Shown: piece after piece, positions 18,272 to 27,897 of the stretch
Position numbering within the stretch: the stretch's first letter is position 1
How the letters are laid out: the number at the start of each line of letters is the position of its first letter
Assembly (NCBI RefSeq): GCF_000949135.2
Contig: NZ_JTAN02000017.1
Location: 124,001-188,000, forward strand
DNA from: Burkholderia sp. USMB20
Lineage (GTDB): Bacteria > Pseudomonadota > Gammaproteobacteria > Burkholderiales > Burkholderiaceae
DNA: 64,000 bases
Direction of reading: 5' to 3'
Made by a program: the position numbers and the translations under genes
The notes under the pieces: model-generated
Seen by the model: only the letters and a program-made list of their open reading frames with translations
What the model was told of the DNA's origin: nothing
Database searches by the model: none

Positions 18272-19881
18272 GGCTGTCGTCCTGTCGTCGAAGAGGCGGA
18301 AGCCGCGCGCGGCGCGCTTTCCGCATCCGGATGGCGTGCGCCGTCCGGCAGCGCTGCGCGGCCGAAGCCGGCGAACGCCGCGGCCAGCAGCGCATCCTGG
18401 GTCCAGTTGCCGCGTTCGAACACGGCGGTCATGCGGCCCGCCGACATCACGCCGATCCGGTCGCAGATCAGCATCAGCTCGCGCAGGTCGCTCGAGACGA
18501 CCACCAGCGCCCGGCCCTCGCGCGCGAGCGCGCCCATCAGCGTGTAGATCTCGAATTTGGCACCGACGTCGATCCCCCGGGTCGGCTCGTCGAACAGCAG
18601 CACGCCCATGTCGCGCGCGAGCCAGCGGCCGATCACGACCTTCTGCTGGTTGCCGCCCGACAGTTCGCCGACCGCCTGCGCGGCGCCGTGGGTGCGGATC
18701 CGCAGCGCGTCGATCTGCTGCTCGGCGAGCGCCGTCTCGCGCGCCGTATCGACGATGCCGCCGCGCGCGAGCCGGTCGAGCTGGCCGAGCGACACGTTCG
18801 ACGTGACCGACTGCGACAGCAGCAACCCTTCGCCCTTGCGGTCCTCGGTGATCAGCGCGATGCCGTGCTTCACCGCGTCGACGGGCGAGCCGATGCGCGC
18901 CGGCTTCAGCGGATCGCCGACCGCGATCATCCCGGCGTCCGGCGTGTCCGCGCCGTAGATCAGCCGCAGCAATTCGGTGCGCCCGGCACCGATCAGCCCC
19001 GAGATGCCGAAGATTTCGCCCGAGCGCACTTCGAGCGACACGTCCTGCACGGCCGTGCCGCGCGTCATGCCCGACACGACGAGGCGCGGCGCGCCGATGC
19101 GGCGCGCGCCGAGATCGATGTGCTCGCCGACCTCGCGCCCGACCATCAGCGTGACGAGCCCGTCGGACGTCGTCGCGGCCATGTCGCCGACGTGCACGAG
19201 CCGGCCGTCGCGCAGCACCGCGACACACTCGGCGACCCGCGCGAGTTCCTCGAGCCGGTGCGAGATGTAGACGATCGCCACGCCGCGCGCCTTCAGCCGG
19301 TCGATCTGCTCGAACAGCAGTTCGACCTCGCGCGCGGTCAGCATCGCGGTCGGTTCGTCGAGGATCAGCACACGGCAGTCGCCGATCAGGTTGCGCGCGA
19401 TCTCGACCATCTGCTGGTGGCCGATGCCGAGTGCGCCGACCGGCGTATCGGGATCGACCGCGTCGAGCCCGACCTGCGCCATCGCGGCACGCGCATCGTC
19501 GCGCAGCCGCGCGCGATCGATGATGCCGAAGCGCCGCGGCAGACGGTTCAGGAACAGGTTCTCGGCGACCGTCAGCGTCGGCAGCAGGTTCAGCTCCTGC
19601 ATCACCATGCGCACGCCGAGCGCCTCGGCCTGCGTGCGGCTCGCCGGCGCGTAGGCCTGGCCGCCGAGTTGCATCGTGCCGGCGGTCGGGTCGACGAGCC
19701 CGCCGATGATCTTCGACAGCGTGCTCTTGCCGGCGCCGTTCTCGCCCGTCAGCGCGAGCGCTTCACCCGGCACGAGCGTCAACGTGACGTCGGCGAGCAC
19801 CGGTTCGGCGTAGGTCTTGCCCACACCGGAGACGGACAGCACGGGAACGGCTGAACGGGAGGGTTGGAAGGTCGGTTCCAT
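18268..19881 (-). CDS. rbsA: Ribose ABC transporter ATP-binding protein (two ATPase domains)
   Basis: 537 aa from the ATG at 19881, preceded by AGGA at good spacing; a GTG at 19932 would add 17 residues of unlikely sequence. Two tandem ABC domains are present. The first has P-loop LTGENGAGKSTLSKIIGG and Walker B RVLILDEPTAML. The second has the degenerate P-loop ISGLIGAGRTELLRLIYG and signature VGELSGGNQQKVVIGRWLAR with LLFDEPTRGIDVG. This asymmetry is normal for sugar transporters of the RbsA/MglA class. It energises ribose uptake and is the second gene of the rbs operon. Confidence 0.95.
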   Translation of the reverse strand: MEPTFQPSRSAVPVLSVSGVGKTYAEPVLADVTLTLVPGEALALTGENGAGKSTLSKIIGGLVDPTAGTMQLGGQAYAPASRTQAEALGVRMVMQELNLLPTLTVAENLFLNRLPRRFGIIDRARLRDDARAAMAQVGLDAVDPDTPVGALGIGHQQMVEIARNLIGDCRVLILDEPTAMLTAREVELLFEQIDRLKARGVAIVYISHRLEELARVAECVAVLRDGRLVHVGDMAATTSDGLVTLMVGREVGEHIDLGARRIGAPRLVVSGMTRGTAVQDVSLEVRSGEIFGISGLIGAGRTELLRLIYGADTPDAGMIAVGDPLKPARIGSPVDAVKHGIALITEDRKGEGLLLSQSVTSNVSLGQLDRLARGGIVDTARETALAEQQIDALRIRTHGAAQAVGELSGGNQQKVVIGRWLARDMGVLLFDEPTRGIDVGAKFEIYTLMGALAREGRALVVVSSDLRELMLICDRIGVMSAGRMTAVFERGNWTQDALLAAAFAGFGRAALPDGARHPDAESAPRAASASSTTGRQP

Positions 19882-19979
19882 CGCGATCCTGGTTGCGGCC
19901 GCGCGCACGCGGCGCGCGGGTGTGACGCTCACAAGTGCATGTGCATGCAGTGGCCGTGATCGCGCTCACTCCGTATAAC

Positions 19980-20012
19980 GGCCGCCGGGCCCGCTTCTTG
20001 AGGCCGGCGGCC
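19980..20012 (-). repeat. Intercistronic stem-loop between rbsB and rbsA
   Basis: Perfect 9-bp arms GGCCGCCGG (19980-19988) and CCGGCGGCC (20004-20012), starting 15 bp after the rbsB stop. Likely an mRNA-stabilising or partially terminating structure that favours binding-protein expression (inferred). Confidence 0.5.
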
Positions 20013-20026
20013 GCGACGGGGCGGCG

Positions 20027-20977
20027 TTACTTCGTCACGAGATCCACCGGCGTCTCGACCACGCCGGACATGTCGGCCTGCTTGCGATGCTCGGCGATCG
20101 CCTTGAGCGCCGTGTCGATGCCGAACACGGCCTGCTTCGCCGCGTACTGGTCGGCGGTCGCGAGCACGCGGCCGTCCTTCAGCATCGGCCTGATCGCGTT
20201 GATGTTGTCGTAGCCGACCACGAACACCTTGCCCTGCTTGCCCGCCGCGCGCACGGCCGACACGGCGCCGATCGCCATGTTGTCGTTGCCGCACAGCAAC
20301 GCGCGCAGGTTCGGGTATTCGTTGAGCATCGCGGACGCGACCGCATTGCCCTTGTCGATCTCCCATTCGCCCGACTGCACCGACACGACCTTCATCCCGC
20401 CCGCCTTCATCGCGTCCTCGAAGCCGGCCGTGCGCTGCTGCGCGTTGGTCGTCGTCGACACACCTTCGAGGATGCCGACCTGGTCGCCCGCCTTCAGCCG
20501 CTTCGCGAGGTAGTCGCCGATCTTGCGCGCGCCCTTGCGGTTGTCGGGGCCGACGAACGGCACGTTCAGGTTCTTCGATTTCAGCACGTCCGGGTCGAGC
20601 CGGTTGTCGATGTTCACGACGGTGATGCCCGCGTCGACCGCCTTCTTCACGACCGGCACGAGCGCCTTCGAATCGGCCGGCGCGAGCACGATCGCATCGA
20701 CCTTCGACACGATCATCTGCTCGACGATGCGAATCTGGTTCGCGGTGTCGGTCTCGTCCTTGATGCCGTTCGTGATCAGGTCGAACTGGCCGGCGTTGTG
20801 CTTCTGGTATTCCTTCGCGCCGTTTTCCATCGTCAGGAAGAACTCGTTGGCGAGCGACTTCATCACGAGCGCGACCTTCGGCTTGGCCGCGGCCTGCGCA
20901 TGGACGGCCGGTGCGGCAGCGACCGCGACGGCGGCAAGCGCGGCGGTCAGGAAGCGACGGCGAAAGAGGACATTCAT
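20027..20977 (-). CDS. rbsB: Periplasmic ribose-binding protein
   Basis: 316 aa with a signal peptide (FLTAALAAVAVAAAPAVHAQ). The start at 20977 is chosen because AGGAG lies 6 bases before it; an ATG at 20983 would abut the ribosome site. The mature protein is a family 4 sugar-binding protein: KVALVMKSLANEFFLTMENG, VDAIVLAPADSKALVPVVKK, LLCGNDNMAIGAVSAVRAAG and VVGYDNINAIRPMLKDGRVL match RbsB-type proteins. It is the first gene of the rbsBACRK operon, behind a LacI-family operator. The sugar is inferred from operon context (ribokinase). Confidence 0.94.
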   Translation of the reverse strand: MNVLFRRRFLTAALAAVAVAAAPAVHAQAAAKPKVALVMKSLANEFFLTMENGAKEYQKHNAGQFDLITNGIKDETDTANQIRIVEQMIVSKVDAIVLAPADSKALVPVVKKAVDAGITVVNIDNRLDPDVLKSKNLNVPFVGPDNRKGARKIGDYLAKRLKAGDQVGILEGVSTTTNAQQRTAGFEDAMKAGGMKVVSVQSGEWEIDKGNAVASAMLNEYPNLRALLCGNDNMAIGAVSAVRAAGKQGKVFVVGYDNINAIRPMLKDGRVLATADQYAAKQAVFGIDTALKAIAEHRKQADMSGVVETPVDLVTK

Positions 20978-21038
20978 ACACATCTCCTGGCGACTGGCCC
21001 ACGGGCCAGATTATTGTTTGACTGTTGTTTTAATGTGA

Positions 21039-21050
21039 GCAAACGTTTGC
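21039..21050. promoter_or_regulatory. LacI-family (RbsR) operator upstream of rbsB
   Basis: Perfect 12-bp palindrome GCAAACGTTTGC, 62 bp before the rbsB start. It matches the central-CG operator consensus of LacI-family repressors such as PurR and RbsR. Likely bound by the operon's own repressor (inferred). Confidence 0.85.
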
Positions 21051-21496
21051 GCTACACTTCCCGGACATTGGCCATCGTTGCTGCTTGTCGGTACCACGGA
21101 ATGGAAGCGAGGCAGACGGCCGACTGCCTGGCGCGTGCTGTCGTCGACGCGCCACCGCCGGCGGGACGCCGGCGGAGTGGAAGCTATGCTGTACCGTTTC
21201 GGTTCGACGCGCAACCCGTCTGATCAATATTTAAGGGTTTATTCGGAGCGCGCGGTTGCACGTGCCGATTGCGGCGCGTTACATGATCGAAGCGAGGCAC
21301 GCGCATGCGCCGTCTTGTTTTTCTGTTGACCGGCGATCAGATGACGGTCGCCGCTCACGGCAACCCGGCTTGTGAGCGACAGCTTCGATCGAAGGACCGA
21401 CGCGTCGGCACGCCCTGAAATGGCGGATGCAGCATCGGCGCCCGATGCAACGCGTCCGAAGGGCGCCCACCGCGCCCCCGGAACATCGTCCCGCCG
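21051..21496. other. Intergenic region between cysB and the rbs promoter
   Basis: 446 bp without a credible coding frame. The right end is the 3' flank of cysB, with a hairpin GGGCGC/GCGCCC near 21459-21475 that lacks a T-run. The left end is the upstream part of the rbs promoter region. Confidence 0.5.
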
Positions 21497-22423
21497 TCAG
21501 ACCGCTTCGCGCAGCAGCCCGGCGATTTCCGCTTCGTTAAGATGCGGCGCGAACATCTCGATCAGCCGGTACGCATACGCGCGCAGGAATGCGCCCTTGC
21601 GCAACCCGACCCGCGTCGTGCTCGCCTCGAACAGGTGCTGCGTGTCGAGCGCGACGAGCCCGGTGTCGCGCTGCGGATCGAAGGCCATTGCCGCGACGAC
21701 GCCGATCCCCATCCCGAGCTCGACGTAGGTCTTGATCACGTCCGCGTCGATTGCAGTCAGCACGACGTCGGGCACGGCGCCGGCCTGCGCGAATGCCTGG
21801 TCGATGTGCGAGCGGCCCGTGAAGTCCTGGTCATACGTGATGATCGGGTACTCGGCGATTTCGTCGAGCGTCAGGTTCTCGCGGCCGACGAGCGGATGCC
21901 CCTTCGGCACGACGACCGTGTGGTGCCACGAATAGCACGGGAACGTGACGATGTCCGGATAGCGATCGAGCGCCTCGGTCGAGATGCCGAGATCGGCTTC
22001 GCCGTTCAGGATCATCTGCGCGATCTGCTGCGGGCTGCCCTGGCGCAGCGCGAGATGCACCTTCGGAAACACCTCGGTGAACTGGCGGATCACCTTCGGC
22101 AGCGCGTAGCGCGCCTGCGTGTGGGTCGTCGCGACGACGAGGTGGCCGCTGTCCTGGTCCGCGAACTGGCGCGCGACGCGGCGCAGGTTTTCCGCATCCA
22201 GCAGCATCCGCTCGATCAGCTGGTGCACGGCCTTGCCGGGCTCCGTGAGCCCCGTGAGCCGCTTGCCGCGCCGGATGAAGATATCGACGCCCAGTTCATC
22301 CTCGAGATCCTTGATCTGCTTCGACACGCCCGACTGCGACGTGTACAGCACGTTCGCGACTTCCGTCAGGTTCATGTTCTGGCGCACGGCCTCGCGCACG
22401 AAACGCAATTGCTGAAAATTCAT
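21497..22423 (-). CDS. cysB: CysB-type LysR regulator of sulfur assimilation
   Basis: 308 aa. Starts MNFQQLRFVREAVRQNMNLT, the CysB/Cbl-type N-terminus, with the winged helix-turn-helix NVLYTSQSGVSKQIKDLEDE. It continues with the effector domain (VATTHTQARYALPKVIRQFT, YSWHHTVVVPKGHPLVG). CysB and Cbl/SsuR are close paralogues. Position directly after sbp-cysT-cysW-cysA argues for CysB, the activator of sulfate uptake and cysteine biosynthesis genes that responds to N-acetylserine/O-acetylserine. It may also act on the ssu operon near the right end of the window. Start ATG at 22423; an 80-bp gap separates it from cysA. Confidence 0.9.
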   Translation of the reverse strand: MNFQQLRFVREAVRQNMNLTEVANVLYTSQSGVSKQIKDLEDELGVDIFIRRGKRLTGLTEPGKAVHQLIERMLLDAENLRRVARQFADQDSGHLVVATTHTQARYALPKVIRQFTEVFPKVHLALRQGSPQQIAQMILNGEADLGISTEALDRYPDIVTFPCYSWHHTVVVPKGHPLVGRENLTLDEIAEYPIITYDQDFTGRSHIDQAFAQAGAVPDVVLTAIDADVIKTYVELGMGIGVVAAMAFDPQRDTGLVALDTQHLFEASTTRVGLRKGAFLRAYAYRLIEMFAPHLNEAEIAGLLREAV

Positions 22424-22503
22424 GGGTATGCCTCTTAGGCTGTCGTTGTTTGAATGTCGATTCGGAGCGGTATCCGCCCTCTTCTCTTTACCGCGGCCGG
22501 GCG

Positions 22504-23562
22504 TCAGTGCGCGGGAAACACGCGGACCGCGCGCGGCACGGCCGTCGCGCCGTCGCCGACCTGCAGCGCGAGCGCACGCCACGCGTCGCGATCGAGTTCC
22601 GCTTCGAGTGCGCCGCCCGTGCGCGCCTCGAGTTCGACCCGCACCGAGCCGCCGAGCGGGATCACGCGGCGCACGTCGACCGCGATGCCGTCGCGATGGT
22701 CGTCGCCGGCCGGCCACAGCTGCAGGTCGTGCGGCCGCACGTATGCGTTCGCGGGGCCCGCGAAATCGGCGTCGACCGCGATCGGCGCGGCCGCCCCCTC
22801 GGCCACGAAGCCGCGCCCGGCGACCGTGCCCGGCAACCGGTTCGCCGCACCGAGGAATTCGTAGACGAACGCGCTTTGCGGATGATCGTAGACGTCCTGC
22901 GGGCTGCCGACCTGCTCCACATGACCGCGGTTCAGCACGACGATCCGGTCGGCCACTTCCAGCGCCTCCTCCTGGTCGTGCGTGACGAAGATCGTCGAGA
23001 TGTGCAGGTCGTCGTGCAGGCGCCGCAGCCAGCCGCGCAGTTCCTTGCGCACCTTCGCGTCGAGCGCGCCGAACGGCTCGTCGAGCAGCAGCACCTTCGG
23101 CTCGACCGCGAGCGCGCGGGCCAGCGCGATCCGCTGACGCTGGCCGCCCGACAGCTCGGACGGGTAGCGCTGCGCGAGCCAGTCGAGCTGCACGAGCTTC
23201 AGCAGTTCGTGCACTTTCTCGCGGATCACGGCTTCCGACGGCCGCTCGCGGCGCGGCTTCACGCGCAGCCCGAATGCGACGTTCTCGAACACGGTCATGT
23301 GGCGGAACAGCGCGTAATGCTGGAACACGAAACCGACCTGGCGCTCGCGCGCGCCGACCGACGCGACGTCGAGCCCCTGCAGCACGACCTGGCCGGCGTC
23401 CGCGTGCTCGAGGCCCGCGATCACGCGCAGCAGCGTGGTCTTGCCGCAGCCGGACGGCCCGAGCAGGGCGACGAGCTCGCCCGGCGGAAAGTCGAGCGAC
23501 ACGTTGTCGAGCGCGGTGAAATCGCCGAAGCGCTTCTGAAGGTGACGGACGGTGATACCCAT
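22504..23562 (-). CDS. cysA: Sulfate/thiosulfate import ATPase CysA
   Basis: 352 aa. ABC ATPase with Walker [21 protein letters not shown], signature [20 protein letters not shown], Walker [14 protein letters not shown] and the His switch [22 protein letters not shown]-terminal TOBE-like regulatory domain follows ([14 protein letters not shown]). The N-terminus [20 protein letters not shown] is CysA-like. Fourth gene of the sulfate operon, 13 bp after cysW. It hydrolyses ATP to drive sulfate or thiosulfate import. Confidence 0.95.
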   Translation of the reverse strand: MGITVRHLQKRFGDFTALDNVSLDFPPGELVALLGPSGCGKTTLLRVIAGLEHADAGQVVLQGLDVASVGARERQVGFVFQHYALFRHMTVFENVAFGLRVKPRRERPSEAVIREKVHELLKLVQLDWLAQRYPSELSGGQRQRIALARALAVEPKVLLLDEPFGALDAKVRKELRGWLRRLHDDLHISTIFVTHDQEEALEVADRIVVLNRGHVEQVGSPQDVYDHPQSAFVYEFLGAANRLPGTVAGRGFVAEGAAAPIAVDADFAGPANAYVRPHDLQLWPAGDDHRDGIAVDVRRVIPLGGSVRVELEARTGGALEAELDRDAWRALALQVGDGATAVPRAVRVFPAH

Positions 23563-23575
23563 TCTGGTTGCCTCT

Positions 23576-24523
23576 TTACGATTTCGACGAAATGGCGGCG
23601 GCGGGGCCGGCATGAGCGGGAACGTCATCGCGTGCGCCGGCCAGTTCGGCGGCGAGGTGACGCTCGGCGAGCAGCTTCAGCGCGAGCGTGACGAGCGCGA
23701 GCAGCGCCAGCACCGACGCCACCGCGAACGCCGCCGCGAAGTTGTATTCGTTGTACAGGATCTCGACGTGCAGCGGCATCGTGTCGGTCACGCCGCGGAT
23801 GTGGCCGGACACGACCGACACCGCGCCGAACTCGCCCATCGCGCGCGCATTGCACAGGATCACGCCGTACAGCAGGCCCCACTTCACGTTCGGCAGCGTC
23901 ACGCGCCGGAAGATCTGCCAGCCCGACGCGCCCAGCACGCGCGCGGCCTCCTCCTCGTCGGTGCCCTGCGCCTGCATCAGCGGGATCAGTTCACGCGCGA
24001 CGAACGGGAACGTGACGAAGATCGTCGCGAGCACGATGCCCGGCACCGCGAAGATGATCTGCACGTCGTGGCCCTGCAGCCACGGCCCGAGCCAGCCCTG
24101 CGCACCGAACAGCAGCACGTAGACGAGGCCCGAGATCACCGGCGACACGGAGAACGGCAGGTCGATCAGCGTCGTCAGCAACGCCTTGCCGCGGAATTCG
24201 AACTTCGCGATCGCCCACGACGCGCACACGCCGAACACGAGGTTCAGCGGCACCGCGATCACGGCGACGGTCAGCGTCAGCTTGATCGCCGACCATGCGT
24301 CGGGATCCGCGAGCGATTCGAGATAGAAGCCGACGCCCTTGCGCAGCGCCTCGAAGAACACCGCGGCGAGCGGCACGACGAGGAAGAACGCGAGAAACGC
24401 CAGCGCGACGCCGATCAGCAGCCAGCGCACGGCGCGCGGCTCGCTGACGGGATCCGGTTGTTTCGCGGCGCGCACGCGCGCGGCGGACGGGTTGTTCAGC
24501 ACGGCGGTGGACTCCTGGCTCAT
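23576..24523 (-). CDS. cysW: Sulfate ABC transporter permease CysW
   Basis: 315 aa; about six membrane helices plus polar tails of some 30 residues at each end. Diagnostic regions: [60 protein letters not shown] (EAA loop) and [20 protein letters not shown]. It starts at an ATG that overlaps the cysT stop by 4 bp. It pairs with CysT in the inner membrane as the sulfate channel. Confidence 0.95.
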   Translation of the reverse strand: MSQESTAVLNNPSAARVRAAKQPDPVSEPRAVRWLLIGVALAFLAFFLVVPLAAVFFEALRKGVGFYLESLADPDAWSAIKLTLTVAVIAVPLNLVFGVCASWAIAKFEFRGKALLTTLIDLPFSVSPVISGLVYVLLFGAQGWLGPWLQGHDVQIIFAVPGIVLATIFVTFPFVARELIPLMQAQGTDEEEAARVLGASGWQIFRRVTLPNVKWGLLYGVILCNARAMGEFGAVSVVSGHIRGVTDTMPLHVEILYNEYNFAAAFAVASVLALLALVTLALKLLAERHLAAELAGARDDVPAHAGPAAAISSKS

Positions 24524-25419
24524 TGCTGGCCTCCGGCGGCAGTCGCGGCAACGGTGACGGTCGCGGGCGCGGGGCCGCTCGCGCCCTTGCTCGTGCGGCG
24601 CTGCAGATACCACTGCAGCGTGTTGATGAGCAGCAGCATCAGGAACGACACGACCAGCATCACGACCGCCAGCGCGGTCGCGCCCGCGTAGTCGTACTGC
24701 TCGAGCTTCGTGATGATCAGCAGCGACGTGATCTCGGATTTCATCGGCACGTTGCCGGCGATGAAGATCACCGACCCGTACTCGCCGAGCGCGCGCGCGA
24801 ACGCCAGCGCGAAGCCGGTGAGCAGCGCGGGCAGCACGGCCGGCAGCACGACGCGGCGGAACGTCAGCCAGCGCGTTGCGCCGAGGCACGCGGCGGCCTC
24901 TTCCTGCTCGCGCTCGAAATCCTCGAGCACGGGCTGCACGGTGCGCACGACGAACGGCAGCCCGATGAAGGTCAGCGCCACCAGCACGCCGACCGGCGTG
25001 AACGCGATCTTGATGCCGAACGGCGCGAGATACTGGCCCACCCAGCCGTTGGTCGCGTAGACGGCGGCAAGCGAGATGCCGGCGACCGACGTCGGCAGCG
25101 CGAACGGCAGGTCGACGATCGCGTCGACGAGCCGCTTGAACGGGAACGTGTAGCGCACCAGCACCCACGCGACGAGAAAGCCGAACACGGCATTGATCAC
25201 CGCGCCGCCGAGCGCGGAGGCAAACGTCAGCCGGTACGACGCGAGTACGCGCGGCGACGCGACGGCGGTGACGAACTGGTCCCACGACAGCGTCGCGGTC
25301 TTCAGGAACGTGGCGGCGAGCGGGATCAGCACCACGAGGCTCAAATAGGCCACCGTGATGCCGAGCGTCACGCCGAAACCGGGCAGCGCGCTCGGCTTGC
25401 GAAAGGTGTACGTCGTCAT
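24520..25419 (-). CDS. cysT: Sulfate ABC transporter permease CysT (CysU)
   Basis: 299 aa, six predicted membrane helices. Recognisable parts: [60 protein letters not shown] (EAA loop) and [20 protein letters not shown]. It forms a heterodimer with CysW; the two genes overlap by ATGA. It is separated from sbp by 134 bp that contain two strong stem-loops. Confidence 0.95.
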   Translation of the reverse strand: MTTYTFRKPSALPGFGVTLGITVAYLSLVVLIPLAATFLKTATLSWDQFVTAVASPRVLASYRLTFASALGGAVINAVFGFLVAWVLVRYTFPFKRLVDAIVDLPFALPTSVAGISLAAVYATNGWVGQYLAPFGIKIAFTPVGVLVALTFIGLPFVVRTVQPVLEDFEREQEEAAACLGATRWLTFRRVVLPAVLPALLTGFALAFARALGEYGSVIFIAGNVPMKSEITSLLIITKLEQYDYAGATALAVVMLVVSFLMLLLINTLQWYLQRRTSKGASGPAPATVTVAATAAGGQQ

Positions 25420-25464
25420 CGGATGCTCTTGCTGGGTCGTTGCTGCTCACGGGTCCGACGCGAA

Positions 25465-25528
25465 CGCCGGCGCGGGGAATCGCGCCGGCGGGCCGTCGGG
25501 GATGCGGCGCGCTGTCGTGGCGCGCCGC
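25465..25528 (-). repeat. Two tandem stem-loops between sbp and cysT
   Basis: First: CGCCGGCGCG/CGCGCCGGCG (25465-25490, 6-nt loop). Second: GCGGCGCGC/GCGCGCCGC (25504-25528, 7-nt loop). Both perfect, no T-run. Likely mRNA processing or stability elements that raise binding-protein output relative to the permease genes (inferred). Confidence 0.55.
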
Positions 25529-25553
25529 TGTCGTTGTGGTTTGCTGCCTGGTG

Positions 25554-26591
25554 TTACTGCGGCTTGTAGATCGAGTCGAACACGCCGCCGTCCGCGAAAT
25601 GCGTCTTCTGCGCGTTCGTCCAGCCGCCGAACGTGTCGTCGACCGTGTACAGCTTCAGCTTCGGAAACTGCTTCGTCAGGTCCGCCGGCACGTTCTTCGA
25701 ACGCGGACGGTAGTAGTTGCGCGCCGCGATTTCCTGGCCCTGCGGGCTGTACAGGAAATTCAGGTAGGCCTCGGCCAGCTTGCGCGTGCCCTTCTTGTCG
25801 ACCACCTTGTCGACCACGGCAACGGGCGGCTCGGCCAGGATGCTCACCGACGGCACGACGATCTCGAACTTGTCGGTGCCGAATTCCTTGATCGACAGGA
25901 ACGCCTCGTTCTCCCACGCGATCAGCACGTCGCCGATCCCGCGCTGCACGAAGCTCGTCGTCGCACCGCGCGCGCCCGAGTCGAGCACGCCCGCATTCTT
26001 GTAGAGCTTCGTCACGAATTCCTTCGCGCTCTGCTCGTTGCCGCCCGGCTTGTGGACCGCGTATGACCATGCGGCCAGGTAGTTCCAGCGCGCCCCGCCC
26101 GACGTCTTCGGGTTCGGCGTGACGATCGAGATGCCCGGCTTGGTCAGGTCATCCCAGTCCTTGATCCCTTTCGGGTTGCCCTTGCGCACCAGGAACACGA
26201 TCGTCGACGTGTACGGCGATGCGTTGTCGGGCAGGCGCTTCTGCCAGTCCTTGTTGACGAGCCCCTTGTTGGCGATCGCGTCGATGTCGTAGGCGAGCGC
26301 CAGCGTCACGACGTCGGCCTGCAGGCCGTCGAGCACCGAGCGCGCCTGCGCGCCCGAGCCGCCGTGCGACTGCTTGAAGTTGACCGTCTCGCCCGTCTGC
26401 GCCTTCCACGCCTTGCCGAACGCCTGGTTGAAGTCCTGGTACAACTCGCGCGTCGGGTCGTAGGACACGTTCAGGAACGTTGTATCGGCCTGGGCACGCG
26501 TCGCGACGCCCAGCGCCGCCGCCGCGCCCAGCGCGAGTGTTGCGATCAGGCGGCCCACTCCGCCCACCAGCCCCGTATTGCGCTTCGCCAT
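25554..26591 (-). CDS. sbp: Periplasmic sulfate-binding protein
   Basis: 345 aa with a signal peptide ([21 protein letters not shown]). Sulfate-binding family markers are present: [55 protein letters not shown], and [20 protein letters not shown]. The SGGSGAQ-type loop contributes ligand contacts. It is the first gene of sbp-cysT-cysW-cysA-cysB and delivers sulfate, possibly thiosulfate, to CysTW. It is divergent from lexA; the promoter lies in 26592-26855. Confidence 0.95.
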   Translation of the reverse strand: MAKRNTGLVGGVGRLIATLALGAAAALGVATRAQADTTFLNVSYDPTRELYQDFNQAFGKAWKAQTGETVNFKQSHGGSGAQARSVLDGLQADVVTLALAYDIDAIANKGLVNKDWQKRLPDNASPYTSTIVFLVRKGNPKGIKDWDDLTKPGISIVTPNPKTSGGARWNYLAAWSYAVHKPGGNEQSAKEFVTKLYKNAGVLDSGARGATTSFVQRGIGDVLIAWENEAFLSIKEFGTDKFEIVVPSVSILAEPPVAVVDKVVDKKGTRKLAEAYLNFLYSPQGQEIAARNYYRPRSKNVPADLTKQFPKLKLYTVDDTFGGWTNAQKTHFADGGVFDSIYKPQ

Positions 26592-26783
26592 CCTTGGTTC
26601 TCCAGTGTTGTCGGTATTGCGATGTCGGGCCAGTCTAGCGAACGGGTTACATGATTAAAAATAATCGTTCCTTATTTTTTAATACTCAAAAGTGCTAACG
26701 CAGACGGGATGGACGGTTGAGGCAGATGAACCGGCGTCCGGGCGTCGCGAAATCACGTCGGAACCGGCGCGATCGCGTCGAAC

Positions 26784-26800
26784 TTCAAGTAACACTTGAA
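26784..26800. promoter_or_regulatory. Inverted repeat in the sbp-lexA intergenic region
   Basis: TTCAAGT-AAC-ACTTGAA, 7-bp perfect arms, just upstream of the first SOS box. Not a LexA site. It could serve either the sulfate operon or lexA; the bound factor is unknown. Confidence 0.4.
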
Positions 26801-26812
26801 ATTCGCGAAGCA

Positions 26813-26828
26813 CTGTATAAAAATACAG
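26813..26828 (+). promoter_or_regulatory. LexA (SOS) box 1
   Basis: CTGTATAAAAATACAG, exactly the CTGT-N8-ACAG consensus, upstream of lexA. The AT-rich centre probably overlaps the -10 region. Confidence 0.92.
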
Positions 26829-26832
26829 CTCA

Positions 26833-26848
26833 CTGTCTATCCATACAG
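26833..26848 (+). promoter_or_regulatory. LexA (SOS) box 2
   Basis: CTGTCTATCCATACAG, CTGT-N8-ACAG, 20 bp (two helical turns) from box 1 and ending 7 bp before the lexA start. Two sites on one face of the helix suggest cooperative autorepression. Confidence 0.92.
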
Positions 26849-26855
26849 TTCAGCC

Positions 26856-27503
26856 ATGACCAAACTCACCGCCCGTCAGCAGCAAGTGTTCGACTTGATC
26901 CGCCGCGCGATCGAGCGCTCCGGTTTCCCGCCCACGCGCGCCGAGATCGCGGCAGAGCTGGGCTTCAGCTCGCCGAATGCGGCCGAGGAACACCTCCGTG
27001 CGCTGGCGCGCAAAGGGGTGATCGAGCTGGCCGCCGGCGCGTCGCGCGGCATCCGCCTGCTCGGCATCGACGACGCCCCCCATCAGTTCACGCTGCCGCA
27101 TGCCGGCCTGATGCAACTGTCGCTGCCGCTCGTCGGCCGGGTGGCGGCCGGTAGCCCGATCCTCGCGCAGGAGCACATCTCGCAGCATTACGCGTGCGAT
27201 CCCGCGCTGTTCACCAGCAAGCCCGACTACCTGCTGAAGGTGCGCGGCCTGTCGATGCGCGACGCCGGCATTCTCGACGGCGACCTCCTCGCCGTGCAGA
27301 AGCGCACGGAAGCGAAGGACGGCCAGATCATCGTCGCGCGGCTTGGCGACGACGTCACGGTCAAGCGCCTGATGCGCCGGCCAGGCGGCCTCGAGCTGAT
27401 CGCGGAGAACCCGGATTACGAAAACATCTTCGTCAAGGCCGGCAGCGCGGAATTCGCGCTGGAAGGCATCGCCGTCGGGCTGATCCGCTCGGGCGAACTC
27501 TGA
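26856..27503 (+). CDS. lexA: LexA SOS-response repressor
   Basis: 215 aa from the ATG at 26856; longer starts would run through the SOS boxes. The N-terminal winged helix reads [20 protein letters not shown] and [20 protein letters not shown]. The C-terminal latent protease has the Ala98-Gly99 cleavage site ([14 protein letters not shown]), the nucleophile Ser133 ([10 protein letters not shown]) and the general base Lys170 (GDDVTVKRL). It represses DNA-damage genes and cuts itself when RecA is activated. Two LexA boxes give autoregulation; a small gene follows 26 bp downstream. Confidence 0.97.
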   Translation: MTKLTARQQQVFDLIRRAIERSGFPPTRAEIAAELGFSSPNAAEEHLRALARKGVIELAAGASRGIRLLGIDDAPHQFTLPHAGLMQLSLPLVGRVAAGSPILAQEHISQHYACDPALFTSKPDYLLKVRGLSMRDAGILDGDLLAVQKRTEAKDGQIIVARLGDDVTVKRLMRRPGGLELIAENPDYENIFVKAGSAEFALEGIAVGLIRSGEL

Positions 27504-27529
27504 CAATCGGTCTCGCTGAGGAGAACATC

Positions 27530-27868
27530 ATGGAACGCCTTTCCCGTTTGCTGCCTTTCCGTCAATTCGGTCGCCTGCGTCACCTGCGCGGCCGCACGCC
27601 CTGCGCGCCGCTGTCCGCCGCGGCGCCCGTGGTGAGCCAAGAAGTCGCAGTTGAACGGCAGGCGTCGCTGCTGCCCTCAGCGCTTCCCGCCTTCGCACGG
27701 GTCTCGCTGAACGCCGGCCTGCACCACGCGGAACCGGCGCGCCGTGCGCCCGTGCGCGTTTATCACGGCCGGTCGCGCCTGATCATGGTCGGGACGATCG
27801 ATGCCGTGTGCCGGATGATCGATCGCTGCATCGACGAGGAACGATCGGCCACGCACGGCGGTCTCTGA
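27530..27868 (+). CDS. Small conserved hypothetical protein downstream of lexA
   Basis: 112 aa, basic. The start ATG has GAGGAG 6 bases upstream and lies 26 bp after lexA, so it is very likely cotranscribed and SOS-inducible. No membrane segment or named domain recognised. The C-terminal half (ARVSLNAGLHHAEPARRAPV, then a hydrophobic-rich RLIMVGTIDAVCRMIDRCID) looks folded. By position it could play a SulA-like or LexA-accessory role, but there is no sequence evidence for that. Confidence 0.65.
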   Translation: MERLSRLLPFRQFGRLRHLRGRTPCAPLSAAAPVVSQEVAVERQASLLPSALPAFARVSLNAGLHHAEPARRAPVRVYHGRSRLIMVGTIDAVCRMIDRCIDEERSATHGGL

Positions 27869-27897
27869 TTGCGGAACCTGTCCGCACCGGAGGCATC

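Noticed and set aside
27530-27868. Calling the gene after lexA a SulA cell-division inhibitor
   Set aside because: Position fits, but no SulA-type sequence feature could be identified.
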